Shown: piece after piece, positions 46,410 to 60,531 of the stretch
How positions within the stretch are numbered: the first letter of the stretch is position 1
Layout: the number at the start of each line of letters is the position of its first letter
Origin: Episyrphus balteatus
Lineage: Eukaryota > Arthropoda > Insecta > Diptera > Syrphidae
Direction: 5' to 3'
DNA: 64,000 nt
NCBI RefSeq assembly: GCF_945859705.1
Contig: NC_079134.1
Location: 81,870,275-81,934,274 of the forward strand
Made by a program: the position numbers and the translations under genes
Notes under the pieces: model-generated
What the model was told of the DNA's origin: nothing
The model's database searches: none
Seen by the model: the letters and a program-made list of their open reading frames with translations, nothing else

Positions 46410-47338
46410 TTCCCCTTGGTCGGAAGAAGATTGTCCCAATCTTGCGCTCAACATCTGCTGTACCCTTGATCTTGAAGTGTCCATGAATTCTTCCATCTCT
46501 ATTGTGACCTGCTCGATCGTGCTTGGACAAGTGACTTGTTCGATTATATTTGTGCGATAACTTTGAATTATTTTCATTATTTTGTAGACAGAGTAAATCA
46601 ATATTACAAGGAATAACTTAATACATATTCCCGACCATACGGGATGTTCTTTGAGATCTGTTATAAATGGTTCTATATGATCAAGATTTGTGTACATAAG
46701 TTTCTCGTCTTGTGAAGCAATGAATTCTAGAATTTGGTTGGTTGGTTTGCTTAACTTAATATGTTCTAGAATTTGGTTTTCTGAATTCAGATAAATTTTG
46801 CCATTAATACACGTTCTGTTCAAATTGTGTCAAATTGATTCCTGACAATTCTATTCCGTTAACAATGTGGTTTCCCGTTAAAACAAGATTTCCTTCGTTA
46901 ATTATTTTTATTGGTTGATTACGTTCTTTGATTTTGGAACAGTTTGCTTTATATTTATTTAAAAGGTTTGTTAAACAAATAGATTCTTTACTGATTTTAC
47001 AATAGTGGTGGTTGAGTTCCTTTTTACAACCTGATTTATAAAACTTTTTCTTATATTTAATGATTTCGCTTAATATTATAATTTTCCCACCATTTACATT
47101 GTAGCTTCTGGTTAGATAGTGGTTTCCTAACCCTTTTACTTTGGGGTATTTGACAAATACAACGATAATATTATTTTTTTGTACAATTTTAAAAGTGGAA
47201 GCATCTAGTACATTAATTATGGATATATGTATTTACTTTTTCTTGCTCCATAATGTTTTTATTTCACTTAAATCTAACAATAGAGTATTGAGTATATTTG
47301 ATTTTCTTAAATTAAGGTATTTATTATTTCTCTAAGTT
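46404..47338 (-). pseudogene. env C-terminal part (fourth copy)
   Basis: Duplicate of 7273-8207, with Cys in place of Trp in the cytoplasmic tail. Confidence 0.6.
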
Positions 47339-47893
47339 CTATAATTAAGGTCCGTCAAGATAGCACCCACACCCCCAAATTTCCAAACTCTGAGTATGCA
47401 GTAATTTGTTGCTAATTAGTTGCTCTAATCTCGAATTTGTTGCTCCACTCCGTCCCCCTCAAAATTGATGGAAAGGGTGTGGGTGCTATCTTGACGTCAA
47501 GATAGCACCCACACCCATTAACAAACCCAACATTTCAAAAAACTGAGTACGCAGTAATTTGTTGCTAAATAGTTGCTCCAATCTTGAATTTGTTGCTGCA
47601 AGATTTGACCTTGAAATGCACTTCAACAGTTTTCTCAAAAAAGCTAAATTCCCCAAAATTTAACGCACAGCAACAAAAATGGTATCGAATTAAAGGGCCT
47701 CTCAACTCCTTTTCAAAAAGGTCTCATTCAACTTTTAAATCCATCTCCTTCATGTCCAAAATGCATTGTGTATCAAAGCGTCAAGACAGCACCCACACCA
47801 AGAAAAACCTAAAAATTAAAAAAAATAAGTATGCAATAATTTGTTGCTAATTTGTTGCTAATTAGTTGCTCTAATCTTGGATTTATTGCTCCA

Positions 47894-50800
47894 ATGAAAA
47901 CAAAAAAAAAATATTTTTTTTTTTCATCACACCAATATGCATACCTAAATGATTAGTCATTGTTTTGTTAGTTTACCAAATTCAATTTGTTAATAAGTTT
48001 TATTCTTCTTTATTTCGATTATTTTGTCCTTTTTATATTTCTTTTTGTCCTTCTTTTTTTTCGCTATTATTAATATAAAGTGATACCTATCTTTTTGGTG
48101 AAGTTAAGAAAGTAAACAAAATGTGTTCATCAACTTTATTTGAATTGTTTATCCAGACAGTAGTTGTATTATTTCTCAAAAGTTATCAATAAACTAATAA
48201 CACTGTGCAAGTCAATATCTTAGACAAGTGCATACAAATTTTATATTTTGTGCATTAACTAATATTCATTGCATTGGCTTTTAATCTGTCCATTTACATT
48301 GTTATTTTTTGTGCATAAACCGTTCAAATCATTCATTTTAAAATCTATTATATTAGGTATTGAGTGATAATTAATATAAGTGCAAATCAGCATTCTAAAT
48401 TGCACCCGTTAAAGCTTTGTTTTTTTTCTCCACCGGTGAGTGAAAAATTTGTTGTATATGTTCTGCCTCTGAAGCAAATTGGTGCTACACCAAATCAAAC
48501 AATTGTATTTGTACTTTGCACGCCTACAACAACCCGCAACCCGCACCAAATATAATTTGAGTGGGAGCGTATCGGAATCCCGCTTTTTAAAATCCCGTTT
48601 TTCGAAAATCCCGAAAAAAAAAGTTTCAAAATCCCGTTTACTAAAATACCGCTTTTTTAAATCCCGTTTTCTGAAATCCCGCATTTTAAAATCCCGTCAA
48701 ATCTCGAAAATTCCGATTTTTTTACAAAATACATGCTTAATTCACAAATAAAAAAATCATGAGAAATAGACAAAAAATTAGTAAAACTGATTTTTTGCCC
48801 ACACACAATATGTACCTTCAACACATTATGAGAACGGTATTTCTTTTATAAAAACATAAAATGATTAAAGCCTTAAATTGAGTTCACAAGTAAAAGAAAT
48901 TTCATTTATTTAAATATCAAAATTGTTGAAATGCATCCAAATATAAGTTGAAATATATTTAAATGAAATTTCTTTTGATTATATAGTGTGTACTTAATTT
49001 AAGGTGTTGTGATCATTTTATGTTATTATTAATCTATGGGATTATCACGATTTGATTGTTCTTCTGAAACTTTAAAGTAAATATTAGTTTGTTAATTGAT
49101 TTCTTTTTAGTATCACATTCCTTACTTTTTCTTATTTTTTTTTTATATAATATATTTTTTGTTAAAGGTTTTAATTAAATGCGTTTAGAACAATGTCTCA
49201 TTTTTTAATTTGTTTAAAAATCCCGATTTGGCAAGCAAAACTAGTTGTTTTATTTTAAAAAATCGCGCGATTTTTTGAGTACCTGTTTCTAGTGCATCAT
49301 TACAACAATTACACATTAAACCTCCAACGGAATTACCATCATCTTCTCCCACTTGCTATCGATATCAAGCTGACTGTGAGCGATTTACATATTACAATAA
49401 CAAAGTTTTTTGTCTTACCTCCACCGGTGAGTTCATTTTAGTATTAGTCCAGTCAAGTTATACTTTTGCTGAGAAATAATTCGCAACTGCAATTCGTACC
49501 TAAAATATGAAAGTACACTAGTACAGGAACTATACCCCCATTTTCCACAAAAATATCTGGACGACTTTGGCCGCCATTTTGTTTTGAATAGTTTTGCGAC
49601 TATCGCTTGTAGTTCGGCTAGTTTTGGTGTTAGAGAAAAATGTAATGAGACAAACTTGTAGTAAATTTTATTTCCAACAAAATATATTTATTAACTTTTT
49701 ACTCTAAAACCCACCATTTAGGAATTATAATGAATTTCGTAAAATGCTATGCTCACTTTTTTTTATATGCACCATAACTTTTTATTTTAAACTTTTATCA
49801 AAAAATTGTTGTTATAAAAATTGAAGAACTATTAATTAACTATGTTTTTCTTTTATAAGGTTTTTTGTCCGACGTACCGTTCCCTCACTAGAACGAAAAA
49901 TCAATAAAAAAATTAGAAAAAACAGGGTGAGGGAAGAGTGCGATAACTATGGCGCTGAGATTTGATAACTGTATTTTGTAGAAGGGTTCAATACAAGTAT
50001 TTTCACTTTGGGAGGGGGGGTCTATCTAACCCCGTTTAGGCGAGAGGGGCAATTTTCTAAAAAACAACTTAATACACTAGCCCAAAACATTAAGGGAACA
50101 AAAAAAAAATCGTGATTTTTTTAGTGATTTTCGATAGGCTGTATCTCAGTAAAAAATTATCGCATTATGACAAAATAAAAAGCATGTAAAAGCTCTATTC
50201 TTCTTGTTTTAGGATTAAATGTTAAAATATTTTCTTTCTAACGGTAAAATAGCTAAATCTTTGGAACTGTTAAAAAACAAAAATTTTCCAATTTTTGTTT
50301 GTTTTTTCTTTTCTCTTAAGAAAGTGGGAAATTTTTTTCTGATAAAATGATTATTATTTTTAGAAAGGCTATTTATTTGGCTTTAAGATTCATTTTGTTT
50401 CAAACTTCTACGATTTTTTTTAACTGCAATATTAGTCATCAAACCAAAAACCATAATTTTGACTTTGACTATCAATATCTCAACAACGGATCACTGTACA
50501 GAATATTCAAAGACACATTTAAAAATTTCATTCAATTCTCTACAAAGAAATTAAGTTTGCTTTGTTAAACAAATTGTTTTCTTATTTTTTATATTAATTA
50601 AGAAAAGCTATCAAAATATGCATTTTTACGGTTTTTTAGAAAATTTACCGCTGTTTAATTTCTTTGGGTGATAAGATTCAGTGGCGTAGATAGCTTTTTG
50701 CTAAGGGGGGGGGGGGACAGATCTAGTTCGCAAATTTTTTTTTTAAGTTTTAATAATGCTTCTTTGTATTGTTTTTATTCTCTTAAAATTGGAGAAAGTT

Positions 50801-53800
50801 CTTTCGGTAGTTGACGTAGAAACCAGCAGTGTAGCTAATATCTTTAATAAAATATAAATACAAGGACAACTTTTTTCGGTGCAGCTTTCGAGCGCTTTCA
50901 ATGAGTTCATAGAGGAAGTATTTTTCCTTCTGATCAAATATCTTTTCTGAGTTTTTAATTCTTCACACAGAGAAAAATATGACCAGGACCACCTAAATAC
51001 CAACAGATTTCCTTATTGAACTGTTTTATGAAGAAACCAATTAATAAGGTTTTTCCATAGAGATTTCTTATTATTTTCATGTACAAAATCTTTCAAAATT
51101 TTTTGTAAAAATTTCATATTTTTTCCAACTTGGCACTAGAACAAAAATTTTGACCAATATTTCTATAGTAAGTTGGAATAGGTGATCCCCTACATGATCG
51201 TATTTTTTTTATTAAAAAAACAAAACCGACTTCCATGGATCAAAACTGGGTTTTATGGTTTTTCTAATAGTACTGAACAGGCACCAGCTTTTCGATACCT
51301 ACAAAAAGAATTATCAAAATTGGTTCACTCGGTCCAAAGTTATGAGGTGACAAACACAAAAAAAAAGTACAGACGAATTGAATAACTCCTCCTTTTTGGA
51401 AGTCGATAAAACAATTAGGAAATCCCGATTGTTTAAATACTATTTCCTTCTTGGATGAAAACTATAAGGAAATCTTATTGTTTTTGTTCTATTTTATGTG
51501 GTCTAGTTTTTGGTAAAACTCAACAGTTTCATTAAATTTTTTAGCTGCTTTGTCTATTTCAGACGAAGAATCCTTAGAAAGAACCGGAAACCCTTCTAGT
51601 GTGTTTTCATGGTTTGTACATTTTTCTCCAAGGCCCATTACATAGAAATCGAGAAAAAGATTGAAAACAGTAACACGAAAATATTCTTTACTGTACTTTG
51701 AACCGAAGAGTTCGAACGATTCTTTTGTCGCTTCACTATTCTCTTATGTTTAACGCCTATGTCAAGGATTTCAGCTAATTTTTCCCATATACAAAAAACT
51801 TTCGAAAATGAGTCGTCTTCTGCCCGTTTAATTTTTAGTTGATCCCTTAAATCTTTAGCGAGCTCCATTGCTTGGACCAAGTCTAAATTCACTCTTTGAA
51901 ACAACGACTTAATGGCAACGAAAGTTGGTAAACCATATTTATAACCTTTAAGCTAATCAAGAACTCGAAATCCATAGCGTTTTTTTCAAAGTGCGCTTCT
52001 TCAACTTATTTATTCATGACTGTTTATACTGCACAATTATCGATCCCAATGGGGGGGATATATCCCCCTGATCCCCCCCCTATCTACGCCACTGATAAGA
52101 TTAAACTGGGGCTTAATTATTGAAGTTTAATACACCTGAAATTAATATGCCAAGTTTCAGACTTATTCATCAAGCAGTTTTTCTGTTGTGAGGGTTTGAA
52201 TTTTTGAGATGAAGTAAAACACCATATTTCTGCAGGTCTAAATGACTTACTTCTTTGAACTTTTTAATGAGCAAAATCAAATTGTTTTGAGTTTATTTGA
52301 ACATTTTATTGATAAATATCGTTTAAATTTAAGATAAACCAAGGAAAAATTAAAAGTTTTCAAAAAAGTTAAATTTTGAAAAAAAGCTTTTTATACCATT
52401 TTTGGATGTTTTTCCTAATTTTGATTTTTTTTTTGTTTTTTCTTGGTTTATCTAAAACTTAAACGATATTTTTCAATAAAATGTTCAAATAAACTCAAAA
52501 GAATTTGATTTTGCTTCAATAATTAAGCCTCAGTTCAATCTTATCACCAATAGAAATTAAATAGCGGTAAATTTTCTAAAAAACCGTAAAAATGCCTATT
52601 TTTATAGCTTTTCTAAATTAATCTAAAAAATAAGAAAACAATTTGTTTACCAAAGCAAACTTAATTTATTTGTAGAAAATTGAATGAAATTTTTAAATGT
52701 GTCCTTGAATATTCTGTACAGTGATCCGTTGTTGAGATATTGATAGTCAAAGTCAAAAGTATGGTTTTTGGTTTGATGACTTATATTGCAGTTAAAAAAA
52801 ATCGTAGAAGTTTAAAACAAAATGAATCTTAAAGCCAAATAAATAGCCTTTTTAAAAATAATAATCATTTTTTCAGAAAAAAATTTCCCACTTTCTTAAG
52901 AGAAAAGTAAAAACAAACAAAAATTGGAAAATTTTTGTTTTTTAACAGTTTCAACGATTTAGCTATTTTACCGTTAGAAAGAAAATATTTTAACATTTAA
53001 TCCTAAAACTGGAAGAATAGAGCTTTTACATGCTTTTTATTTTGTCATGATGCGATCATTTTTTACTGAGATACAGCCTATCGAATATCACTAAAAAAAA
53101 TCACGATTTTTTTTGTTCCCTTAATTTTTTGGGCTAGTGTATTTAAAAAAAATATTAAAAAACAACGGCAACACTAAGAGTTATGAAAGATATTTTTTTC
53201 AAAAGCCACAATTAAACGCTTTATTTTAATTTTTAAATAGTGTTATTAAAATTAATAGTTTTTGAAATAATCGATCTCAAAGTTAAAATTAGCGAAACAA
53301 ATTTAAAAAAAAACACATTCAATTCTATTTTTGTCATTACCATAAATTTCAATACAAATTTACTATTACAAAAAAACTACCTTCGCTGAAATTTTCTAAC
53401 ACCAAAACTAGCCGAACTACAAGCGATAGCCGCAAAACTGTTCAAAACAAAATGGCGGCCAAAGTCGTCCAGACATTTTTGTGGAAAATGGGGGGTACAG
53501 TTCCTGTACTAGTGTACTTTCATATTTTAGGTACGAATTGCAGTTGCGAATTATTTCTCAGCAAAAGTATAACTTGACTGGACTAATACTAAAATGAACT
53601 CACCGGTGGAGGTAAGACAAAAAACTTTGTTATTGTAATATGTAAATCGCTCACAGTCAGCTTGATATCGATAGCAAGTGGGAGAAGATGATGGTAATTC
53701 CGTTGGAGGTTTAATGTGTAATTGTTGTAACGATGCACTAGAAACAGGTACTCAAATTGGGTTGGGTTCGATATCCCGCTTTTTATATTCCCGTTTTTTT

Positions 53801-56109
53801 AAATCCCGCTTTAAAAATCCCGTTTTTCATTATCCTGCTTTTTATAATCCCGCTTTTTAAAATCCCGATTTTTATAATCCCGTTTTTTATTATCCCGATT
53901 TTGCAAGCAAAACTAGTTGTTTTATTTTAAAAAATCGCGCGATTTTTTAAAATAAAACAACTAGTTTTGCTTGCCAAATCGGGATTTTTAAACAAATTAA
54001 AAAATGAGACATTGTTCTAAACGCATTTAATTAAAACCTTTAACAAAAAATATATTATATAAAAAAAAAATCATGTGTGTAATTCACACGTGGTAGAAGT
54101 GAAACCTTAAAAATTATTTTCCTTGCATAAAATAAAAATCGAAAAAATGTACCTTTTTTTATTCTATCACCTTTAAATCCATATCTTTTATATGACAACC
54201 TAATAAATTAAAAATAATGAATTTTAAATCATCTGAAAGCTTATTATTTCACCTTTTATTTGACTTTTCAATCATGTTTCTACCATGCCTACAAAAAAGT
54301 AAGAATTTTTTAAAGTCAACCATCTCGAAATTTAAAACTGAGATTACGGTACTTCCTATTCCTACACAGGTGAGGGTGGCTGGTCTTCGGCAACAGATCT
54401 CCACAGGTGTTTTGAGGTATTTTTCAATTTAAGATTGTGTAACTTGTGGAGCATGTACCGTTATGTGTGATATATCAAATAAAAGGTTATGTTATCAGCA
54501 TGCGTATTAAAGTTAAATCAAATTTGTATGTGCACTAGATCAAAAGATATAACGTGTGCAGGAAAAGAACATCTTTTTACCGTTATCTCAGAATTTTGAA
54601 TATGAAATTAATTGAAACTTTGTACAATTATAATTTATTTAATTACCTATCTACAGTACAAATTTCATTCATCTATCTATTAAAACAAAAAAGTTATAAC
54701 AAGTTGAAGTCGTGTCGCGTTTTCGTTTCATCTTGTTTCAAATCACTACGATACTAAAGAAGTTTTCACTTCAAAAAATAAGAAAAAGTAAGGAATGTGA
54801 TACTAAAAAGAAATCAATTAACAAACTAATATTTACTTTAAAGTTTCAGAAGAACAATCAAATCGTGATAATCCCATAGATTAATAATAACAAAATGATC
54901 ACAACACCTTAAATTAAGTACACACTACATAATCAAAAGAAATTTCATTTAAATATATTTCAAATTATATTTGGATGCATTTCAACAATTTTGATATTTA
55001 AATAAATGAAATTTCTTTTACTTGTGAACTCAATTTAAGGCTTTAATCATTTTATGTTTTTATAAAAGAAATACCGTTCTCATAATGTGTTGAAGGTACA
55101 TATTGTGTGTGGGCAAAAAATCAGTTTTACTAATTTTTTGTCTATTTCTCATGATTTTTTTATTTGTGAATTAAGCATGTATTTTGTAAAAAAATCGGAA
55201 TTTTCGAGATTTGACGGGATTTTAAAATGCGGGATTTCAGAAAACGGGATTTAAAAAAGCGGTATTTTAGTAAACGGGATTTTGAAACTTTTTTTTTCGG
55301 GATTTTCGAAAAACGGGATTTTAAAAAGCGGGATTCCGATACGCTCCCACTCAAATTATATTTGGTGCGGGTTGCGGGTTGTTGTAGGCGTGCAAAGTAC
55401 AAATACAATTGTTTGATTTGGTGTAGCACCAATTTGCTTCAGAGGCAGAACATATACAACAAATTTTTCACTCACCGGTGGAGAAAAAAAACAAAGCTTT
55501 AACGGGTGCAATTTAGAATGCTGATTTGCACTTATATTAATTATCACTCAATACCTAATATAATAGATTTTAAAATGAATGATTTGAACGGTTTATGCAC
55601 AAAAAATAACAATGTAAATGGACAGATTAAAAGCCAATGCAATGAATATTAGTTAATGCACAAAATATAAAATTTGTATGATAGATTTACTAAAATAAAA
55701 TAAAAAAACACTGGAGCTGAAATTAAGACCAGGCAGACGGAAAAGTGTCAGTGTTAATACTGTCAACAGCGCACTTGTCTAAGATATTGACTTGCACAGT
55801 GTTATTAGTTTATAGATAACTTTTGAGAAATAATACAACTACTGTCTGGATAAACAATTCAAATAAAGTTGATGAACACATTTTGTTTACTTTCTTAACT
55901 TCACCAAAAAGATAGGTATCACTTTATATTCATAATAGCGAAAAAAAAGAAGGACAAAAAGAAATATAAAAAGGACAAAATAATCGAAATAAAGAAGAAT
56001 AAAACTTATTAACAAATTGAATTTGGTAAACTAACAAAACAATGACTAATCATTTAGGTATGCATATTGGTGTGATGAAAAAAAAAATATTTTTTTTTTG
56101 TTTTCATTG
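47894..56109. mobile_element. 8.2 kb nested palindrome (duplicate)
   Basis: Duplicate of 8763-16978 including all nested elements: family X at 49277-53753, the TTA-flanked element at 50072-53142, the 72-bp palindrome at 53903-53974, and ATCCCG arrays at 48572-48721, 53769-53899 and 55190-55339. Confidence 0.8.
50679..52094 (-). mobile_element. hAT transposon, internally deleted (duplicate)
   Basis: Duplicate of 11548-12963 with ATAAGATT on both sides. Transposase fragments lie at 51003-50743 and 51904-51476 on the minus strand. Confidence 0.9.
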
Positions 56110-56430
56110 GGTAAAACAATTTATCCTTAACATTAGTTTATTTAATTGACTCAGCTTAAATGCTGATTTAAAAAAAATGTTGATTTGAATTGTGGATGCT
56201 TAAATGCAGAAAATAGTTATAAAAGTCCCATTCAATTTGCTTAAATGCAGTGTCAGAATTTTAGTTTGCTTTTGACTCAAATTTGTTTGAGCAGCTTAAA
56301 TGCTGGAAAAGAAAAAAAAAAAAAAAAAAAAGGAAATAGATATAGGTCTGTCAGAATAAAATTTTTTTTTTTTTAGATTCAGTTCGACCATTAGGTCTTC
56401 ATATCCAAGAATTCGATTACTCCCTACAAT

Positions 56431-56778
56431 AATGTTGGAATCGAGTGGCAGAAGTGGTTACGATCATTTGAAACAATGATCAGAGCAAGTCGCAATTATG
56501 ATAAAGATTGGAAACAAGACCTTCTACTACATTATACTGGTTCAGAAGTTCAAATCTTAACCGCTACTTTACCAGAATATTCAGCAAGTGGAACATTTGG
56601 CCCATTGGCAAATGTTGAACAATATGTTTCGTACATGACTGAATATGAAAAACCTGTAGCCAAATTGAATGCTTTCTTCATACCAAAAACAAATACTACA
56701 ATAGCATCTACGTTTTTCATACAAAAACGCTTTCCTGTTTTTCACTACAACTCTGCAAAAAATTTTGAGGTTACCTGA
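56431..56778 (+). pseudogene. Gag fragment of an LTR retrotransposon (second copy)
   Basis: The better preserved copy: one frame runs through VGIEWQKWLRSFETMIRAS, KQDLLLHYTGSEVQ and KLNAFFIPKTN to the stop at 56776-56778, about 115 codons. A frameshift just upstream separates it from an EFDYSL-like start. It lacks nucleocapsid and pol parts. Confidence 0.68.
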
Positions 56779-57407
56779 CAAAGAATTGATGTTAATATTT
56801 TCATTAATTTTTATTTTTTTTCCTCGTTATTTCCTTAATCCTAGTGCGCAGGTTGAGCATAAAAAGCGTTCGTTGATAAGTTTTACTTTTGGTATATTTT
56901 TCATTATGCTTCTGATCGGTTTTTTTCAGCCTAATTGACACACACCCTAAGTTTGATAAAATAAAAATATCCCATCGGCCGAGAAAAAAATGGTATTTTT
57001 TTATCTGGCATAGGATTTTTTTTATTGATGAAGAACACTGGCTGAAAAATTCCTTTATTTCTTTTTCAATTTGATTTTGGAAAACAAACTTTTAAAAAGT
57101 GAAAAACTAACGAAAATAATGGAAGAAATAAATCTTGCTAAACATAATGTAACAGAAAAATACTCATAATGGTTGTTTTTGTTAGTAAAAAAAGAATTTG
57201 AAAGAAATGTTTTTCGCATTTTTCACTTTCCAAACAAATTTTAAATGTCAAACTTCAAATTCATAAGTGTGTGTGTACAATTCCGTGTGCAAATAGGTGT
57301 AATCTAACTAAAAATGTGGAGTAAAACCGGGGTACTCCGTAGTACTAAAATTACTCCAGAGTAATTTTTTTTACTCTTTTGTGGCGTAAGGGAACACAAC
57401 ACATTAA
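56779..57407. other. No recognised gene; AT-rich sequence after the gag fragment
   Basis: Aligns to 17649-18276 with scattered differences. Only broken frames. Confidence 0.5.
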
Positions 57408-57950
57408 TATAACATAGTAATTCCAAATGATTTATAATTTTTCGAAAAAGATATCATTCTGTAGCATTTGGGTGACTAGAGGCGAATGATCCCTTTAATT
57501 AAAAATTTCATTTTTTTTTATTCAGTATTTATGGGGTAATATGTCTTTATGCATTTTTTTACAGTTTGGTATCGCAGAAATTAATTCAAAAATAACACGG
57601 TGTAACACTCAAAATATACGCGGGCGGAGACCTATCAGGTTTTGTAGAGCTAGTCGCACTGAATACGAAACGGTATTTGAAAATCCCCTAACACCCCCAA
57701 AATCTGGAGTTACGGACAAAAAACAGTTTTTTGGACCTTCACCCATTGAAAAAATTCTAGCTTCGACAATTTTTTACCCATTCTCGATGTTTTTACAGTT
57801 TCTGATAGAAGATAAATATACCTTTTCAACAATGTATAAAACATGTAACTCGGTTCTAAACCATTCTAAAACTATTTCTGTTTCCCAATCAATCGAGGTA
57901 TTTTTTATGAAAATCACTTCAAAATTGGCTTAGAAAAAAAAAATTTCGAT
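57408..57950. mobile_element. Fragment of the 4 kb foldback family
   Basis: 57408-57862 matches the left arm 18277-18720. The following 57862-57945 is the reverse complement of 21660-21735, so the interior and most of the right arm are missing. Confidence 0.65.
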
Positions 57951-57984
57951 TTCAACCCATATACAGAAATTCGAACTTTTGGGT

Positions 57985-58391
57985 ATAGGACAAAAATGTT
58001 GTTTCGGCACGTAGTAGGATAACTTGGGCGCCAGGATTGGATAACGGGTTTTTGTAGAGGAGCTCAATACAAACATTTTTTTCTTTGGGAGGGGGGTCTA
58101 TCTCTCCCCGTTTAGGTGGGAGGGGCATTTTTCTAAAAAAAAATTATCAAAATAAAAAAAAATTATTAAAAAACAACGGCAACACTTACAGTAATAAATG
58201 ATACCATTTCCGAAAAGCAAAATTGTACATTTGATTCTAATTTTTAAATCAATATATTATAACCAATAGTTTTTGAAATAATCGATTTCAAAGTTAAAAA
58301 TAGGTGAAAAAAAATTTAAAAAATTCATTTTATACTTTTTTTGTCCAGACCGTGAATTTAAATAAAAAAATTACTCACATAGAAAACTGCC
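57985..58391. repeat. Family X block (third location)
   Basis: Closely matches 21125-21540: GGACAAAAATGTTGTTTCGG, then GGGAGGGGGGTCTATCTCTC, then AACAACGGCAACAC. Non-coding. Confidence 0.7.
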
Positions 58392-58405
58392 TCAATGAAC
58401 AATGA

Positions 58406-58700
58406 ATGGTGATCTTCTGGTACTATGGACTTGGCCTAATATCTTGGATCAAAACTATAATTAACCAGCTCTGGCACCTGGATAGCTTGCAAAATATTAT
58501 GCTTCTATTACGCCGACACCAAATAAAGCTTAAATGCGTCTTCCAACAGGATAATAACCCAAAACACACCGACAGGGCAGCCAGGCAATGGTTTAAAGAT
58601 ACTAAGATTGAGGACATTAAGTGACCCGCTCAGTCCTTCAGACCTCAATCCCTTCTAGAAACTTTGGGGGATATAAAAGGAGATGTGTCTTAAGCCAAAA
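58406..58700 (+). pseudogene. Tc1 transposase C-terminal fragment
   Basis: Contains MLLLRRHQIK, VFQQDNNPKHTDRAARQWF and, across a stop and frameshift near 58622, PAQSFRPQSL followed by ETLGDIKGDV. The D of QQDNNPKHT is the second catalytic residue and is present. The first catalytic Asp region and the DNA-binding domain are absent. Confidence 0.82.
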
Positions 58701-58875
58701 CTTAAAATAACGGGAGTTATGGACCGTTGTTGAGCGGGTTTTGGTGATCTTTAACACCTGAAAGATCTCAGGGACTTTACGACTTCATGGAAGTATTTGC
58801 TCAAGGGAGCAATCACTACCTTTTCTCTAATAAAATACCGTTAAATTGAACTTTTTTCGTCCTTGTTTTATTTAA

Positions 58876-60291
58876 AGGAGAGTGAGCATTTTGGCCCATT
58901 GGTGTAACACATTGAGATATACATCAAATGAAAGGTCTCGATGAGTTTATTATTTTTTTGTATGGGCACAAGTCTGTATCTCGTGCAGGGAAAGTGCAGT
59001 GATGCATTTTATGTCTAAAAATGTAAATAATAAAATTCAGAAAAGTATACATTTTGACTAGACACTCGATTAACTTGGTTCAAAAAAATTACATAACTGT
59101 GTTGGGAGATCAATTGGGCTATTCCATCACCAGTTTTCACCCATGACGCAATGCATTTTTCAGTTTTTAAAACACTTTTGTATGGGACGTGGCTCATTTG
59201 TGTAACACATTGATACATACTTCAAATGAAAGGTCTCGATTAGTTTGTTATTTTTTTATATGGCCAAAAGTCTGTGTCTCGTGCAGGGAAAGTGCAGTGA
59301 TGCATTTTATGTTTAAAAATGTATGTAATAAAACTCAGAAAAGCATACATTTTGACTAGATGCTCGATTGACTTGATTCAAAAACATTATAATAACTTTG
59401 TTTTGTTGGACTAATCCATCAACTCCTCTAATTTAAAAAAAAAAAATGCATTTATCGGTTTTTATGGATTTATGAAATGCAATACCAAAAAATGTTTGAG
59501 TTAGTATATGATTTTCTGTACTTTGAAGTCGTGTGCGAAACTACCTTGTTGGTTTGAAAGTAATTTAAATATACGATGGCTGTGACTAATTTTTCAAAAA
59601 TGCAAATCAAACTTTAAGTTATATTACTAATAAAATGTTGGAGTGATTTTAAACTCCAAACCATACATTTTTTGTTCTAAGAACACAAACATGTAAAATA
59701 AGCTGTACCTAATACATTTTTGAACATAAAATGCAACACTCCACCTTCCACGAGAAAGAGTTTTGTGTCCATTCAAAGGAATAATGCGCTCATCAGTACC
59801 TTTTATTTGATGTAAGTCTCAATGTGTTACATTTATTTTTGAGCATAAAATGCACCACTGCACTTTCCCTGCACGAGATAGTCTTTTGTCCATACAAAAA
59901 AATAACACGCTCATTGAGATCTTTCATCTAATGTGTGTCTCAATGTGTTACACCAATGAGCCACGTCCCATACAAAAGTGTTAAAAAAAAACCGAAAAAT
60001 GCATTAAGTCATGGGTGAAAACTGGTGATGGAATAGCCCAATTGAACTTCCAACACAGTTATGTAATGTTTTTGAAACAATTTAATCGAGCATCTAGTCA
60101 AAATGTATACTTTTCTGAATTTTATTACACATATTTTTGAACATAAAATGCATCACTGCACTTTCCCTGCACGAGATACAGACTTGTGCCCATACTAAAA
60201 AACAATACACTAATCGAGACCTTTCATTTGATGTATGTCACAATGTGTTACACCGATGGGCCACGTCCCATACAAAAGTGCCCAGTCTCCT
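58876..60291. mobile_element. 1.4 kb foldback element flanked by TTAA
   Basis: It starts AGGAGAGTGAGCATTTTGG and ends as the inverse of AGGAGACTGGGCACTTTTG, with TTAA on both sides (58872-58875, 60292-60295). Each arm holds a roughly 300-bp unit, present twice in the left arm, with CATTGGTGTAACACATTGA and CTCGTGCAGGGAAAGTGCAG. TTAA duplication is typical of piggyBac-type transposition. No transposase, and the short ORFs are mirror images. Confidence 0.7.
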
Positions 60292-60531
60292 TTAATAGAA
60301 AAACAAAATCACTGCTATTATTTTGTTCGCTTTAATTTGAGGCTTATTTTGTCTTTGGATTATTTTTAAGCTTAATAGAAATAAATTAAATTCCATTTGT
60401 ACTAAAAATTAAATTTTAATGAAACTTAAGGAGTTTTACTTAAAAAAAATTCCAAAATCAAAACTTTTTTAATGTTTAAAGCTTTATTTAAAATATTCTT
60501 CAAAGCACTGCTATTTTTTTGCTCGCAGCTG

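Larger units (their letters stand above)
39132..56521 (+). repeat. 17.4 kb direct duplicate of 1-17390
   Basis: Every landmark in 1-17390 recurs at +39131 with no net indel, and I found no base difference in the stretches compared. The first differences appear at about 17391/56522, after which the two copies continue alignable with scattered substitutions to about 18720/57850. The left end cannot be seen because copy 1 begins at the window edge. Confidence 0.93.
58396..60531 (+). mobile_element. Tc1-like transposon, 5'-truncated and split
   Basis: It contains the C-terminal transposase part (58406-58870) and a 3' terminal region (60292-60531) ending GCTCGCAGCTG before TA. The repeat CACTGCTATT(A/T)TTTTG(T/C)TCGC occurs twice (near 60309 and 60508), an IR/DR end. 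The 5' half is missing at 58396. A foldback element sits between the two parts. Confidence 0.78.
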
